Part shown: piece after piece, positions 17,797 to 25,858 of the stretch | Numbering within the stretch: position 1 is the stretch's first letter | How the letters are laid out: the number at the start of each line of letters is the position of its first letter | Source: Actinomycetota bacterium | Lineage (GTDB): Bacteria > Actinomycetota > Thermoleophilia > RBG-16-64-13 | Direction of reading: 5' to 3' | Assembly: GCA_012523095.1 (NCBI GenBank) | Contig: JAAYJE010000003.1 | Span: 1-64,000, forward strand | DNA: 64,000 nt | Translations under genes and position numbers: made by a program | Notes under the pieces: generated by a model | Database searches by the model: none | Told to the model about the DNA's origin: nothing | The model's input: the letters and a program-made list of their open reading frames with translations, nothing else

Positions 17797-19296
17797 ATGC
17801 GCCACGTCTGGCTGACGGCCCGCCACGAGATACACACGACCCTGTCCCGCAAGGCCTTCTGGTTCACGACCTTCCTACTGCCTGCCGTGGCCATCGTTCT
17901 TGTGCTCCTGCCGCAGTTGTTCACCGACACCCGCGGGAACAACGGCCCCGTACCCGCTGCCGGCCTCGACTCCAGGACGATCGGCTACGTCGACCCCGGG
18001 GGAGTGCTCCACACCAGTCCGATTCGTCTTCCGGCGGGACTGGTCAGGGAGTACGACAGCGAAGCCCAGGCGCAGGCCGCGCTCGCCGCAACCGACATCG
18101 ACCGCTACTACCTCGTCTCCGAAGATTACCTGATTTCGGGCCGCCTCACTGTAGTCCAGACCCGTTACCAGCCCCTCAAGGCCCTCGACGGGAAGGACCT
18201 CATCACCTACGTGGTGAACACCGGCATCACGGGCAGCGAGACGACGGCCGGTCTGCTACTCGACCCTACACCCGGCGGCCGGTCCCGCTCTCTCGCGCCT
18301 GTGACCTCCGAGACCTCCGGCGACCCGCGGTCGGCCGACTTCCTTCCCCACCTCCTGATGTTCGTCCTCTACTGGGCGCTCGTCATGACCAGCGGTTTCA
18401 TGCTGCAGAGCGTCTCCGCAGAGAAAGAGAACCGCACCGCCGAGGTGCTCCTGGTCAGTCTGAAGCCGCGAGACCTGATGCTGGGCAAGATCGCCGGTCT
18501 ATCGGCCGCAGGGCTGCTCCAGGTGGCCATCTGGCTTGCCGTGATCTTCGGTCTGCTACTCACCAGAGGGACCATCGCCGGCATCGACCTGTCCGTGGGT
18601 GGCGGGTTCGCGGCCCGTGTGATCCCTTGGGCTATCGTCTACTTCCTGCTCGGCTACATCCTGTATGCGTCGGTGTACGCCGTCCTGAGCGTACTGGCCG
18701 CCACCGCCCGCGACGCCGGTCAGTTCGTGATCGTCGCGCTCCTCCCCCTCATCGTGCCACTGCTGCTTCCTAGCGTTTTCAGCGAATCGCCCAACGGCGC
18801 TGCTTCCTGCGTGCTCAGCCTCTTCCCCCCGACATCTCCGATGGCGATGGCTGCCAGGTTGGGAGCCACACCCGTCCCCTGGTGGCAACTGGCGGTGGGA
18901 CTGGTGCTGCTGGCGGCTGCCGCCTATCTGTGCGTGCTCTCGGCCGGACGGTTGTTCCGGGCCGATCATCTATTGTCGTATCGCGCGCTCACCTGGGAGC
19001 GCCTGAGGAGCATGATCCGGCCGCGGACCGCCCAGGCACCTGTCTCTGGAGCAGCGGCGCCGGCCGTGGATCGGGGCGCATACGCCGACCGGGCCGCCTC
19101 GCCGGCTCAGAAGACACGACCCACCGACGCCGCGACATCGAGGAACCGCGTCTACATGATGGCGACGATCGCCGTCATCATGCTGGCCCTAGGGATCGTC
19201 GAATACTCCCGAGGCGCCTCCCGCGGCATCATCATAGCCGTTGCCGGAGTGATCCTGGGCATTGGAGCGTACGCTCGTTACCGCAGGCGGCAGTGA
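17797..19296 (+). CDS. ABC-2 type permease, NatB-like (second of two)
   Basis: A 499-residue paralogue of the preceding permease with the same plan: an N-terminal helix (about 25-45), an external domain, the SAEKENRTAEVLLVSLKPRDLML loop in shortened form, and five more helices to ~390. It has an additional C-terminal section: a cytoplasmic stretch rich in Ala, Pro and Arg, then two more hydrophobic segments (MMATIAVIMLALGIVEYS and IIIAVAGVILGIGAYA). The extension is absent from the first permease. The two permeases probably pair as a heterodimer with the NatA-like ATPase. Confidence 0.86.
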   Translation: MRHVWLTARHEIHTTLSRKAFWFTTFLLPAVAIVLVLLPQLFTDTRGNNGPVPAAGLDSRTIGYVDPGGVLHTSPIRLPAGLVREYDSEAQAQAALAATDIDRYYLVSEDYLISGRLTVVQTRYQPLKALDGKDLITYVVNTGITGSETTAGLLLDPTPGGRSRSLAPVTSETSGDPRSADFLPHLLMFVLYWALVMTSGFMLQSVSAEKENRTAEVLLVSLKPRDLMLGKIAGLSAAGLLQVAIWLAVIFGLLLTRGTIAGIDLSVGGGFAARVIPWAIVYFLLGYILYASVYAVLSVLAATARDAGQFVIVALLPLIVPLLLPSVFSESPNGAASCVLSLFPPTSPMAMAARLGATPVPWWQLAVGLVLLAAAAYLCVLSAGRLFRADHLLSYRALTWERLRSMIRPRTAQAPVSGAAAPAVDRGAYADRAASPAQKTRPTDAATSRNRVYMMATIAVIMLALGIVEYSRGASRGIIIAVAGVILGIGAYARYRRRQ

Positions 19297-19490
19297 CACC
19301 CGGTGGAGTCGGACCTTACGAGCGGGGTAATCGTCACCGACGACTCGAGCTCCGCCTGATGCGAACGAGGAGATCTGCAGCTTCTGAGGATCCAGGATCA
19401 GTTGTGCATCCCTCAATTCACGACCAGCGTGGTGTCGTATCGACCGGGAGGGACCGGCTCAGACACGAAAGCCTCCTTCGCGGACCTTGG

Positions 19491-20789
19491 CTAACAGGCC
19501 TTTGTCGTGCGAGTTGCTTGACTGCTTCGGAACACCAGTATGGCGCGGAAGTCGTTGACGTTGGTGAAGGTCGGCCCTGTGACCAGAGCGTCGCCAAGAG
19601 CTTCGAAGAAGGCATGGGAATCATTGGCACGCAGCATCCGTGAGGCTTCCAGCCCCAGGGCCTGCGCCCTCCGCAGCGTGTCGGACCGTGCCACGGCTCC
19701 GGCGATCCCACCCCCGCCGTCCACGCCGTCGGTGTCGCAGGCGAGCGCCACATACTCCACATCTTCTCCCAGAGCAAGAGCGAGGGCCAGAAGGAACTCA
19801 GCGTTCGGCCCTCCCAGCCCCGACTCCCGCTGGGTGACGGTGGTCTCTCCGCCGCTCAGGAGGACCAAAGGCGGCGGCGCCGGTTGGCCGTGAGCGGCGA
19901 CCTGCCTGGCGATGGCCGCATGAACGAGCGCGACGTCGACGGACTCGCCTTCCACCGAGGCGCTCAGGATCATCGCGGGCACACCCTCGGCCTCGAAGAA
20001 CCGCGCGGCCGACTCCAGGAGATCCTGTGACGAAGCCAGTACCACGGTGCAGGAACGGGAGAAGCAAGCGCAGCCGGGCTTGGGAGTCTCGTTCGCCTCG
20101 TCGGCAAGATGCCTGTGCACGGCGACGGACGCCCGCAGGCCGTACTTCTCCACGACCTGCCTTGCCTCGGCGAGTGTCGTCGGGTCGGGAACCCCGGGTC
20201 CGGAGGCTATAACGGAGGGGTCGTCACCGGCAACATCGGAGACAAGCAGGTTCACCAACCTTGCCGGCCCGAGTGCGCAGGCCAGCCGGCCGCCCTTGAG
20301 GGCCGACAGATGCTTCCGCACACAGTTGATCTCCTTGATGTTCGCGCCCGCCGCGAGAAGTTGGAGGAGGAGCGACTTCTTGTCCTCCAGGGTCACGCCG
20401 CCGGCAGGCAACGGCAGGAGAGCAGACCCGCCGCCGGAGAACAGAGCGACCACCAAATCATCCCGGGTGAGGCCTCGCACCAGGGTCATCATGTCGCGGG
20501 CGGCGGCCAGCCCCACATCGTCGGGCATGGGGTGGGTGGCCTCCACCACGCGGATCCGCTCGCAAGGAAGAGCATAGCCGTGAGGGACGGCGACGAGGCC
20601 GGACAGGTCGCCGGGCCAATGCTGTTCCAGCGCCCGGGCCATGGAGGCCGAAGCCTTGCCGGCACCCACCACGACGGTGCGCCCTCGAGGTGGCTCCGGC
20701 AGCGCCGGCGGTAGGATCCTCTCCGCGTCCAAATCGCCTAGGGCCTTACGGAGCGCTCCCAGTAACATCGTGTCGGCCCGGTATCGCAC
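19491..20789 (-). CDS. Glycerate 2-kinase (DUF4147/MOFRL family)
   Basis: A 432-residue protein that should phosphorylate D-glycerate to 2-phosphoglycerate. The N-terminal domain has VVVGAGKASASMARALE and LVVALFSGGGSALLPLP; the MOFRL domain has LLSGGETTVT, GGPNAEFLLALAL and CDTDGVDG near the end. I place the start at the GTG at 20789 (GGAAG just upstream), where family proteins begin; an ATG at 20768 is an alternative. The open frame runs further upstream but that part is out-of-frame GyrI remnant. Confidence 0.9.
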   Translation of the reverse strand: MRYRADTMLLGALRKALGDLDAERILPPALPEPPRGRTVVVGAGKASASMARALEQHWPGDLSGLVAVPHGYALPCERIRVVEATHPMPDDVGLAAARDMMTLVRGLTRDDLVVALFSGGGSALLPLPAGGVTLEDKKSLLLQLLAAGANIKEINCVRKHLSALKGGRLACALGPARLVNLLVSDVAGDDPSVIASGPGVPDPTTLAEARQVVEKYGLRASVAVHRHLADEANETPKPGCACFSRSCTVVLASSQDLLESAARFFEAEGVPAMILSASVEGESVDVALVHAAIARQVAAHGQPAPPPLVLLSGGETTVTQRESGLGGPNAEFLLALALALGEDVEYVALACDTDGVDGGGGIAGAVARSDTLRRAQALGLEASRMLRANDSHAFFEALGDALVTGPTFTNVNDFRAILVFRSSQATRTTKAC

Positions 20790-20800
20790 GTGGCTTCCGT

Positions 20801-20992
20801 TCACCCAGCCAGCGACCAGCAGACCTTGGTCACGTGCCTGCCTAGGTCCGGCTCGTCCACCATAGAGGTAGGGTACTTCTGCCACATTATGTCGGCCGGC
20901 TCGAGGCCGTTCGCCTTGGCGTAGGACTGGATGGCCTCGTAGGCCGCGGCGATCTCGTCGTAGCGGCCCCCGTGCTTGGTGAAGACCGCTCG
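20801..20992 (-). pseudogene. C-terminal fragment of a GyrI-like effector-binding domain
   Basis: Between glycerate kinase and endonuclease V one frame reads AVFTKHGGRYDEIAAAYEAI, NGLEPADIMWQKYPTS and a Trp-rich end (KVCWSLAG). This is the second half of a GyrI/AraC-effector-type domain. A TAA at 20995-20993 closes the frame upstream and no first half is present. The endonuclease V reading frame runs through this fragment in another frame. The arrangement is best explained by a deletion that joined the two genes. Confidence 0.7.
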
Positions 20993-21669
20993 TTACGCGC
21001 CACGAGAGATAGAGTGTGCGCCGCTGACAGAGGCTCCGGCACTCGGTGTCGCCCGCTTGACCACGCCAGAGCCAGGGCAAGCGCGCTGGGTAGATCTACC
21101 AAATGGCCGGGCGAAACGTAGACAGGCTTGGCGCGCCGTTTGAGTCTTACAGCCGCTCCCCGGGCTCCCCACTCCTTAGTGAGGACGTAATGGTCGCCGC
21201 GCTCCGGGCCAGGGTCATGGTCGATGGAGTGGAAGGGGGTCTTGGCGACACCCACGGTAGGAAGTCCAACGACCACGCCTACATGCGAAGCCAGCCCCAG
21301 GCCACGCTCGTGAACCACGCCGTGGCCATCGATGAAAACGAGATCGGGCTGTGTCTCCAGAAGCGTGAGAGATTCGATCGTCAACCGACCTTCGCGGAAG
21401 GCGAGGTAGCCAGCGACATAAGCACTATCGGCCACCCCCTCAACCACGCTCGTCTCGACAATCCTGAAGCGACGGTCCATCAAGACCGCCGCCGCCCAGG
21501 CGCGCGAGCCCTCTCCTTGATACGATACATCGACTCCCGCCGCGTAGCGCGGGCTCCCTTGCCCTTCGACGGCCACCGACCGCAACACCACGTTCCGGGC
21601 CAACGCCGCCTGGATCGCCGCAGCTTCTGCGCGCGTGACCCGCCAGGGATGAACGTGCTCGAGATCCAC
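20887..21669 (-). CDS. nfi: Endonuclease V (deoxyinosine 3' endonuclease), altered C-terminus
   Basis: Endonuclease V nicks DNA near deoxyinosine. The 260-residue frame shows AAGVDVSYQG (catalytic Asp), DLVFIDGHGVVHERGLGLASHVGV and VYVSPGHLVDLPSALALA, the full core of the family. The natural protein should end around PEPLSAAHTLSLVAR (about residue 225). The last ~35 residues are Ser/Thr/Arg-rich and read through a GyrI remnant out of frame. The start is GTG at 21669 without a strong ribosome site. Activity may survive because the core is complete. Confidence 0.88.
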   Translation of the reverse strand: MDLEHVHPWRVTRAEAAAIQAALARNVVLRSVAVEGQGSPRYAAGVDVSYQGEGSRAWAAAVLMDRRFRIVETSVVEGVADSAYVAGYLAFREGRLTIESLTLLETQPDLVFIDGHGVVHERGLGLASHVGVVVGLPTVGVAKTPFHSIDHDPGPERGDHYVLTKEWGARGAAVRLKRRAKPVYVSPGHLVDLPSALALALAWSSGRHRVPEPLSAAHTLSLVARNERSSPSTGAATTRSPRPTRPSSPTPRRTASSRPT

Positions 21670-21688
21670 GAGGAGGCGCGATCAGGCG

Positions 21689-22339
21689 CTAGTCGGACCA
21701 GGTTCGTGGGGCGCCGGGGTCTTGTCCCTCGCTCACATCACACGTCACGGATACGACGGCCATATCTTCGGGCACCTCGAAGAACACATAGCCCTCAGCC
21801 GTCTTGCCCGGCTCCAGTTCGACAGACTCCATCACCTGGTGATCCGAGCCGGTGACTGTGATGCTCTCATGGACGTTGCCGTCGGTGTCGTTCATGGTGA
21901 ACCAGCGTGGGGAGATCTTGATGCTGGAGCCGCCCATATAGTCGATCCTGACCCAGACCCCTACGAGCTTGTTCTCCTTGGGAGCGCTCATGCCGCCCGC
22001 ATCGGCGAAATCCTCAGGGATGGACACGGTGAGGCTGAGATCTATCTCTTTGTCACCGTTCACGTACTTGATGGTGTCCTCCCAGAGACCATAGTCGCTG
22101 AACACCGGGATGGTCGTGGCCCCAGGGCCTCCCGTAGAGGTAGCGTCTGTGGTGGAGCCGGGCTCCGTCGACACGGATGAGCTCGTCGCCGTCACCTCTT
22201 CGGAAGTCGAACCCGGCCCAGTGGTCGACACGCCTGCGGACATCGAGGTCTCCGTATCAGTATCGTCATCGCGGCAGCCGGCCGTCCATACAACAAGAAT
22301 GCACAGCGTGACCACCGTCATAACAAGCAACTTGCGCAC
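21689..22339 (-). CDS. Lipoprotein with Ser/Thr-rich linker (DUF4352-like fold)
   Basis: A 216-residue protein starting at GTG 22339 (AGGAG about 8 bases upstream). A signal peptide ends in a lipobox VVWTAGC. An Asp- and Ser/Thr-rich linker follows (about 25-75), then a beta-rich C-terminal domain (SLTVSIPEDF, NKLVGVWVRIDYMG, ESVELEPGKTAEGYVFFEVPED) resembling the telokin-like/DUF4352 proteins of Gram-positive lipoproteins. It diverges from the metallo-hydrolase gene across a region with two inverted repeats. Confidence 0.78.
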   Translation of the reverse strand: MRKLLVMTVVTLCILVVWTAGCRDDDTDTETSMSAGVSTTGPGSTSEEVTATSSSVSTEPGSTTDATSTGGPGATTIPVFSDYGLWEDTIKYVNGDKEIDLSLTVSIPEDFADAGGMSAPKENKLVGVWVRIDYMGGSSIKISPRWFTMNDTDGNVHESITVTGSDHQVMESVELEPGKTAEGYVFFEVPEDMAVVSVTCDVSEGQDPGAPRTWSD

Positions 22340-22376
22340 CGCCGTCGCTCCTTTCTTCGGAAGCTCCACTCCCGAG

Positions 22377-22414
22377 CAGCCTCATCACTGAGGCTGGATG
22401 GGTTATTGTAACCC
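22377..22414. promoter_or_regulatory. Two adjacent perfect inverted repeats in a divergent promoter region
   Basis: CAGCCTCA-TCAC-TGAGGCTG (22377-22396) is an 8-bp perfect hairpin. Three bases on, GGGTTATTGTAACCC (22400-22414) is a perfect 15-base palindrome. They sit between the divergent lipoprotein (start 22339) and metallo-hydrolase (start 22441) genes. The second looks like a repressor site; the first could be an operator or a leader hairpin. Confidence 0.5.
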
Positions 22415-22440
22415 AGACGTACCGGCCGAGAAGGTGCGGA

Positions 22441-23346
22441 GTGAAGAAGCAGGCGGCAGGCTACATACACGAGCGAGTCACAGCTATCGGAGGTCCGGCC
22501 TATCCCGCTTACGTCGTCCGCGGAGACTCAGGAAGTCTCATGATCGACTCCGGCATCAACCACCTCGGCCCGCTCTATGCGGCTTCGCTCGAACAGCTTC
22601 TCGGTGACGATGGGCATCTCGACTACCTCTTCCTCACTCACTTCCACTACGACCACGCTGGGTCGGCCGGCTACCTCAAACAGCGGTTGCCGGGATTGCG
22701 CATCGGCGCCCACGAACGTGCGGCCGCTCTGGCGCAGAAGCCCACCGCACTGGATGACGTGAACCGCCTCAGCATGAGCCACACCGAGCTGTTCCACTTG
22801 AACCGCGATAACGAGGACGTGACTGTACGACCCTTCGAGATCGACCTATTACTTGGACAAGACGACCGGATCGACCTGGGCGGTGTCATTTGCCACGTGT
22901 ACGAGACTCCGGGGCATACGAAGGAGTCGCTTTCCTTCTTCTTCCCAGAGATCGGGGTGTTGTTCCCCGGCGACGCATGCGGCGTTCTACGAACCGGGCC
23001 CTCCGCCCGTCTACAGGTGGGGTTCGTGACATCCTATGAGGCTTATGTCGACTCGCTCAGATCGCTGATCGCGCTCAGGCCGGAGATCGTTTGTCTGGCG
23101 CACAATTGGGTGTTCACAGACACGGACGCGGGCGTGTTCCTCGACTATTCTCTCGCTGAGACCTTCCGGTACCGAACGCTCATCGAGAGCCATCTCGACG
23201 CGGTGGGAGGCGATGTCGACGAGGCCGTCCGGCGCATGGTGCAGGCCGAGCTAGAGGCCGAAGGTGACGACTCAAAGCTGCCCGCCGGCCACTTCATCAA
23301 CCTGGCGGTCCAGGTGAAACATATCGCCGGGCTTCGGACCAGGTAG
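22441..23346 (+). CDS. Metallo-beta-lactamase-fold hydrolase
   Basis: A 301-residue enzyme with the full metal set of the glyoxalase II/MBL fold: FLTHFHYDHAG (HxHxDH), ETPGHTKESL, FPGDACG (bridging Asp) and a late His in LAHNWVF. The C-terminal ~70 residues are helical. Substrate is not evident; lactones, thioesters or phosphate esters are all possible. The GTG at 22441 follows GGTGCGGA. No neighbour clarifies its job. Confidence 0.87.
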   Translation: MKKQAAGYIHERVTAIGGPAYPAYVVRGDSGSLMIDSGINHLGPLYAASLEQLLGDDGHLDYLFLTHFHYDHAGSAGYLKQRLPGLRIGAHERAAALAQKPTALDDVNRLSMSHTELFHLNRDNEDVTVRPFEIDLLLGQDDRIDLGGVICHVYETPGHTKESLSFFFPEIGVLFPGDACGVLRTGPSARLQVGFVTSYEAYVDSLRSLIALRPEIVCLAHNWVFTDTDAGVFLDYSLAETFRYRTLIESHLDAVGGDVDEAVRRMVQAELEAEGDDSKLPAGHFINLAVQVKHIAGLRTR

Positions 23347-23451
23347 CGTGCGCGCCCTGCCCTGATGCGGGTGCGGTCAGTACCGGTCCGCCCTTCCACT
23401 GCCTTGACAAGCGCCCCCGCGCGCCCGGACGGGTCGCCTGAGGAGCATGAC

Positions 23452-23682
23452 ATGGGTCGGTGCATACACTGTGACAAGGACGGCGTGTTCGTCTTCACAG
23501 ACAGATTCGGGCTGTGCCCGCGCTGTAGGACCGTTGTGGCGCTGGACTTGAATGACAGAGCCTCCAGTCTGAACGGATGCGCCGAGGTCGTCGACACATC
23601 GAAGGAGCTGGTGACACGTCTCGCTCGGTGCGACGAGGCGATCGAGCACCTACGGTATACCCGCGACGCCCAAGTCCAGTAA
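23452..23682 (+). CDS. Small zinc-ribbon protein
   Basis: A 76-residue protein: GAGGAG seven bases before the ATG, then MGRCIHCDKDGVF...GLCPRCRTVVAL, two CxxC knuckles (Cys4, Cys7, Cys22, Cys25) of a zinc ribbon, followed by a helical tail. Proteins of this plan are usually zinc-binding adaptors. No specific function can be assigned. Confidence 0.7.
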   Translation: MGRCIHCDKDGVFVFTDRFGLCPRCRTVVALDLNDRASSLNGCAEVVDTSKELVTRLARCDEAIEHLRYTRDAQVQ

Positions 23683-23729
23683 CCGCCGACCTAGACGGCG
23701 CCGCCCCTCACGCCCTCTGCGATGCAGTC

Positions 23730-24041
23730 CTACCTGCCCCAGAAGCCTCTGGGCGCTTCCGGAGGGGGAGGATTCACGCGGATGGTCCCATCCTCGTCGT
23801 AGTCGTCCTCGTCGTAGTCCTCGTCGTCCTCATAGTAGTCGTCCTCGTCGTCTTCGTAATCATCCCCACCCTGGAGAGGACGCTTGTAGACACAGCGGTA
23901 GAGTGAGCCTTGCTTCTGAATCGCCACGAGTTCCCACCCCTCCTCCCCCATAGCATCCAGATGCTCGACGATCTCCTCAGCGCTCGCACCAACGCTCAGG
24001 TTGTCGTCGGCGTCGTACTCCCACTTTCGCGGATATGCCAT
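23730..24041 (-). CDS. Small DUF4177-like protein with acidic D/E/Y tail
   Basis: A 103-residue protein starting at ATG 24041 after GAGAGGG. The first 65 residues (MAYPRKWEYD...EIVEHLDAMGEEGWELVAIQKQ) match the small DUF4177-type beta-alpha-beta fold. Then comes a run of about 28 residues made only of Asp, Glu and Tyr apart from a single Gly pair, and a Pro-rich end. The acidic tail may bind cations or a basic partner. The antisense Val-rich frame is a shadow of this tract. Confidence 0.68.
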   Translation of the reverse strand: MAYPRKWEYDADDNLSVGASAEEIVEHLDAMGEEGWELVAIQKQGSLYRCVYKRPLQGGDDYEDDEDDYYEDDEDYDEDDYDEDGTIRVNPPPPEAPRGFWGR

Positions 24042-24186
24042 ATCTACCCTCTCAATCACGCCCCGCCGGTGGCGAGGTTGTTCCTCCATCATGCAACGCC
24101 GTCTACAATAGCGCAGACCCCTAAGATCGGAGAGACCGCCGGCCTGTTGTAGCGGTCCCGACCAAAGCGCGTCGTGGGCAGAGAAA

Positions 24187-24235
24187 AAAGCCGGCAGAGG
24201 GACTTGAACCCCCAACCTGCTGATTACAAATCAGC
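24187..24235. repeat. Attachment site copy distal to integrase (partial tRNA-Thr 3' end)
   Basis: 49 bases identical to 32888-32936, covering the 3' acceptor strand, T arm and anticodon stem-loop of tRNA-Thr. Past 24235 the similarity stops, so the D arm and 5' strand are missing and this is not a working tRNA. It marks the outer end of the integrated element. Confidence 0.93.
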
Positions 24236-24270
24236 CAATATTCCCAGCAAATCTAGATGTTTTTATCGAT

Positions 24271-24288
24271 ACGTCACCAGTGCGTCAC
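24271..24288. promoter_or_regulatory. Probable integrase arm-type site, distal end
   Basis: ACGTCACCAGTGCGTCAC matches the sequence at 32775-32792 with one substitution, in the same orientation. Each contains two CGTCAC hexamers. Position just inside each attachment core fits arm-type binding sites of a tyrosine integrase. Confidence 0.6.
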
Positions 24289-24297
24289 ACCCAGAAG

Positions 24298-25395
24298 CTA
24301 CAGCAGAGGCTCCACAGCATTGAAGACGGCCGAGTTATAAACCCCCGAAAGCCTGTGCAGCGTCCGGGAGTCGGCAATACAGGAACGCTCGTCCTCCCCA
24401 GGGTCTGATAGCGAGCCCAGACCGACGGCAGCGTAGCCAAGCATCCAGGTCCACTGCATGTGGATTTCCATGAATCCCTCGTTCGGAGGGACCTTGGTTT
24501 GCCATTCTGCCTGAGCCTCAAGCACGGCAGCGTTGATGCTGGCGAGCTGCAAGGCCAGCTGCTGCGGAGAGCCCCCAGCCTCCACCACCTGTTGCGCCTC
24601 CGTCATCGGACCGCTCAAATCGGCACCTATTCGGAGGATTGCAAGTACGTAGGCTTGCTCCTCACTAGTCAGTTTCTCCTTAGACGGCAGCGGAGGAACC
24701 TCAATCGTGCCGCAGGCGAGAAGCTGCCCTACGAAGTCGATCACTCCCTCGAGCGCCACGATCTCATTAGCCACCAGAGCAGACGCCCTGACGCTGTCTC
24801 TTTCGTAAACGGCCAGGTCCAGATCAACGAGGGTCTTGGCGTAGGGGTACATGACCTCCTTGAACGCAGTGTGCATCGGTTGGAGGCGCGAGGTCGGCGC
24901 CGACGTACGATCCGCCTCAATGTAGGTGAAGAAGGCCAGGGAAGCCATGTTCTGGAGCTTGGTGTCATCCACGTCTTCAACGTTTCCGTTGAGAAGACTC
25001 TTGACAGCAGCGGCATCCAACGTCCATGCAGAATCGATGAGCATGTAGAGCCGCAGGCCGATCTGTCTTGCGTACAGGCTCTCGGCCACGCTGAGGTCGG
25101 CGGATGAGAAGCCCCATGGCCTGGTGTCCGTGGCGGCTGTAGCCGTGAGGGAAGAACTGGTGGTGATACGTGCTGTCGAAGTCGTGGTCAACAAGGTCGA
25201 ACTGGAACTGTCGGCTACCCAAGTACAGCCGACAGTCGTGAAGAGGATAGGAAGAAGAATCAGGATGGTCACGACGGGTAGAAGAGGCCACGCCTTGCGG
25301 ACTCCGCCGCGCTCGGCACCCTCTGAGTTGGCTCGTCGGCTACTGCTCATCTCCCATGCCCCCATGCTGGTCGATGCTGTAGGAGCCTCGCGCAT
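24298..25395 (-). CDS. Element-borne lipoprotein of unknown function
   Basis: A 365-residue protein (start uncertain: ATGs at 25395, 25365 and 25350 all lack a clear ribosome site). A basic N-terminus and hydrophobic helix (PLLPVVTILILLPILF) end in the lipobox FTTVGC near residue 57. A Ser/Thr-rich linker follows to ~90, then a helical domain of ~270 residues with no motif I recognise. It is the outermost gene of the element, antiparallel to the membrane/TPR gene, and likely faces the outside of the cell. As cargo it might affect phage or host surface, but that is speculation. Confidence 0.65.
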   Translation of the reverse strand: MREAPTASTSMGAWEMSSSRRANSEGAERGGVRKAWPLLPVVTILILLPILFTTVGCTWVADSSSSTLLTTTSTARITTSSSLTATAATDTRPWGFSSADLSVAESLYARQIGLRLYMLIDSAWTLDAAAVKSLLNGNVEDVDDTKLQNMASLAFFTYIEADRTSAPTSRLQPMHTAFKEVMYPYAKTLVDLDLAVYERDSVRASALVANEIVALEGVIDFVGQLLACGTIEVPPLPSKEKLTSEEQAYVLAILRIGADLSGPMTEAQQVVEAGGSPQQLALQLASINAAVLEAQAEWQTKVPPNEGFMEIHMQWTWMLGYAAVGLGSLSDPGEDERSCIADSRTLHRLSGVYNSAVFNAVEPLL

Positions 25396-25858
25396 TCATG
25401 GTACGTGTACCCACGTTCGGAGTCCAGAGAGTCTGCAGCCGGTAACCCCACCCCGCTGCCGTAGCGTCCGGCGCAAAGACGGGCGACCGGGTGCCGGCTC
25501 ACGCTGTGCTCGGCCTGCTCCACTCTGCCCAGAATCGAGCAGCAAGGCGAGGCAACGTACAGCTCAAGATCGGGGGGTTATTATCGGCGCAAGTGGTGAA
25601 TCAGTATAGTCGACGCGACAATGCTTTTCTCGTTTTGGCCGATTTCCCCTATACCCCTTTCCTGAGGGCCGCGGCGCTCTGTCTATCCCGGAACAGGTGA
25701 CTCCTTGCCCCAAGTGGTGTTCTGGCGTACCCTGTAACTGTCCTCTTGGCGAAGGTTGTGGGGCTGCGTAGCCGTAAGAATCGGGCGCGTTCCCAATTCT
25801 CGGCGTCACATACACCCAATAGCACCCGACCGCCGAAGCAGCAATTACGGGGGGCGAA
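25396..25858. other. Divergent intergenic region between the two cargo genes
   Basis: About 460 bases without a supportable gene. Both cargo genes point away from it, so it should hold two promoters. Its middle is AT-richer (25570-25690). I do not see a convincing -35/-10 pair. Confidence 0.5.

Noticed and set aside
23577..23906. Plus-strand protein with a poly-Val membrane-like stretch
   Set aside because: It is the complement of the Asp/Glu/Tyr simple-sequence tract; the sense protein has a proper start and domain.
24190..24235. Second tRNA-Thr gene
   Set aside because: Only the 3' part matches; the D arm and 5' acceptor strand are absent. It is the element's attachment repeat.
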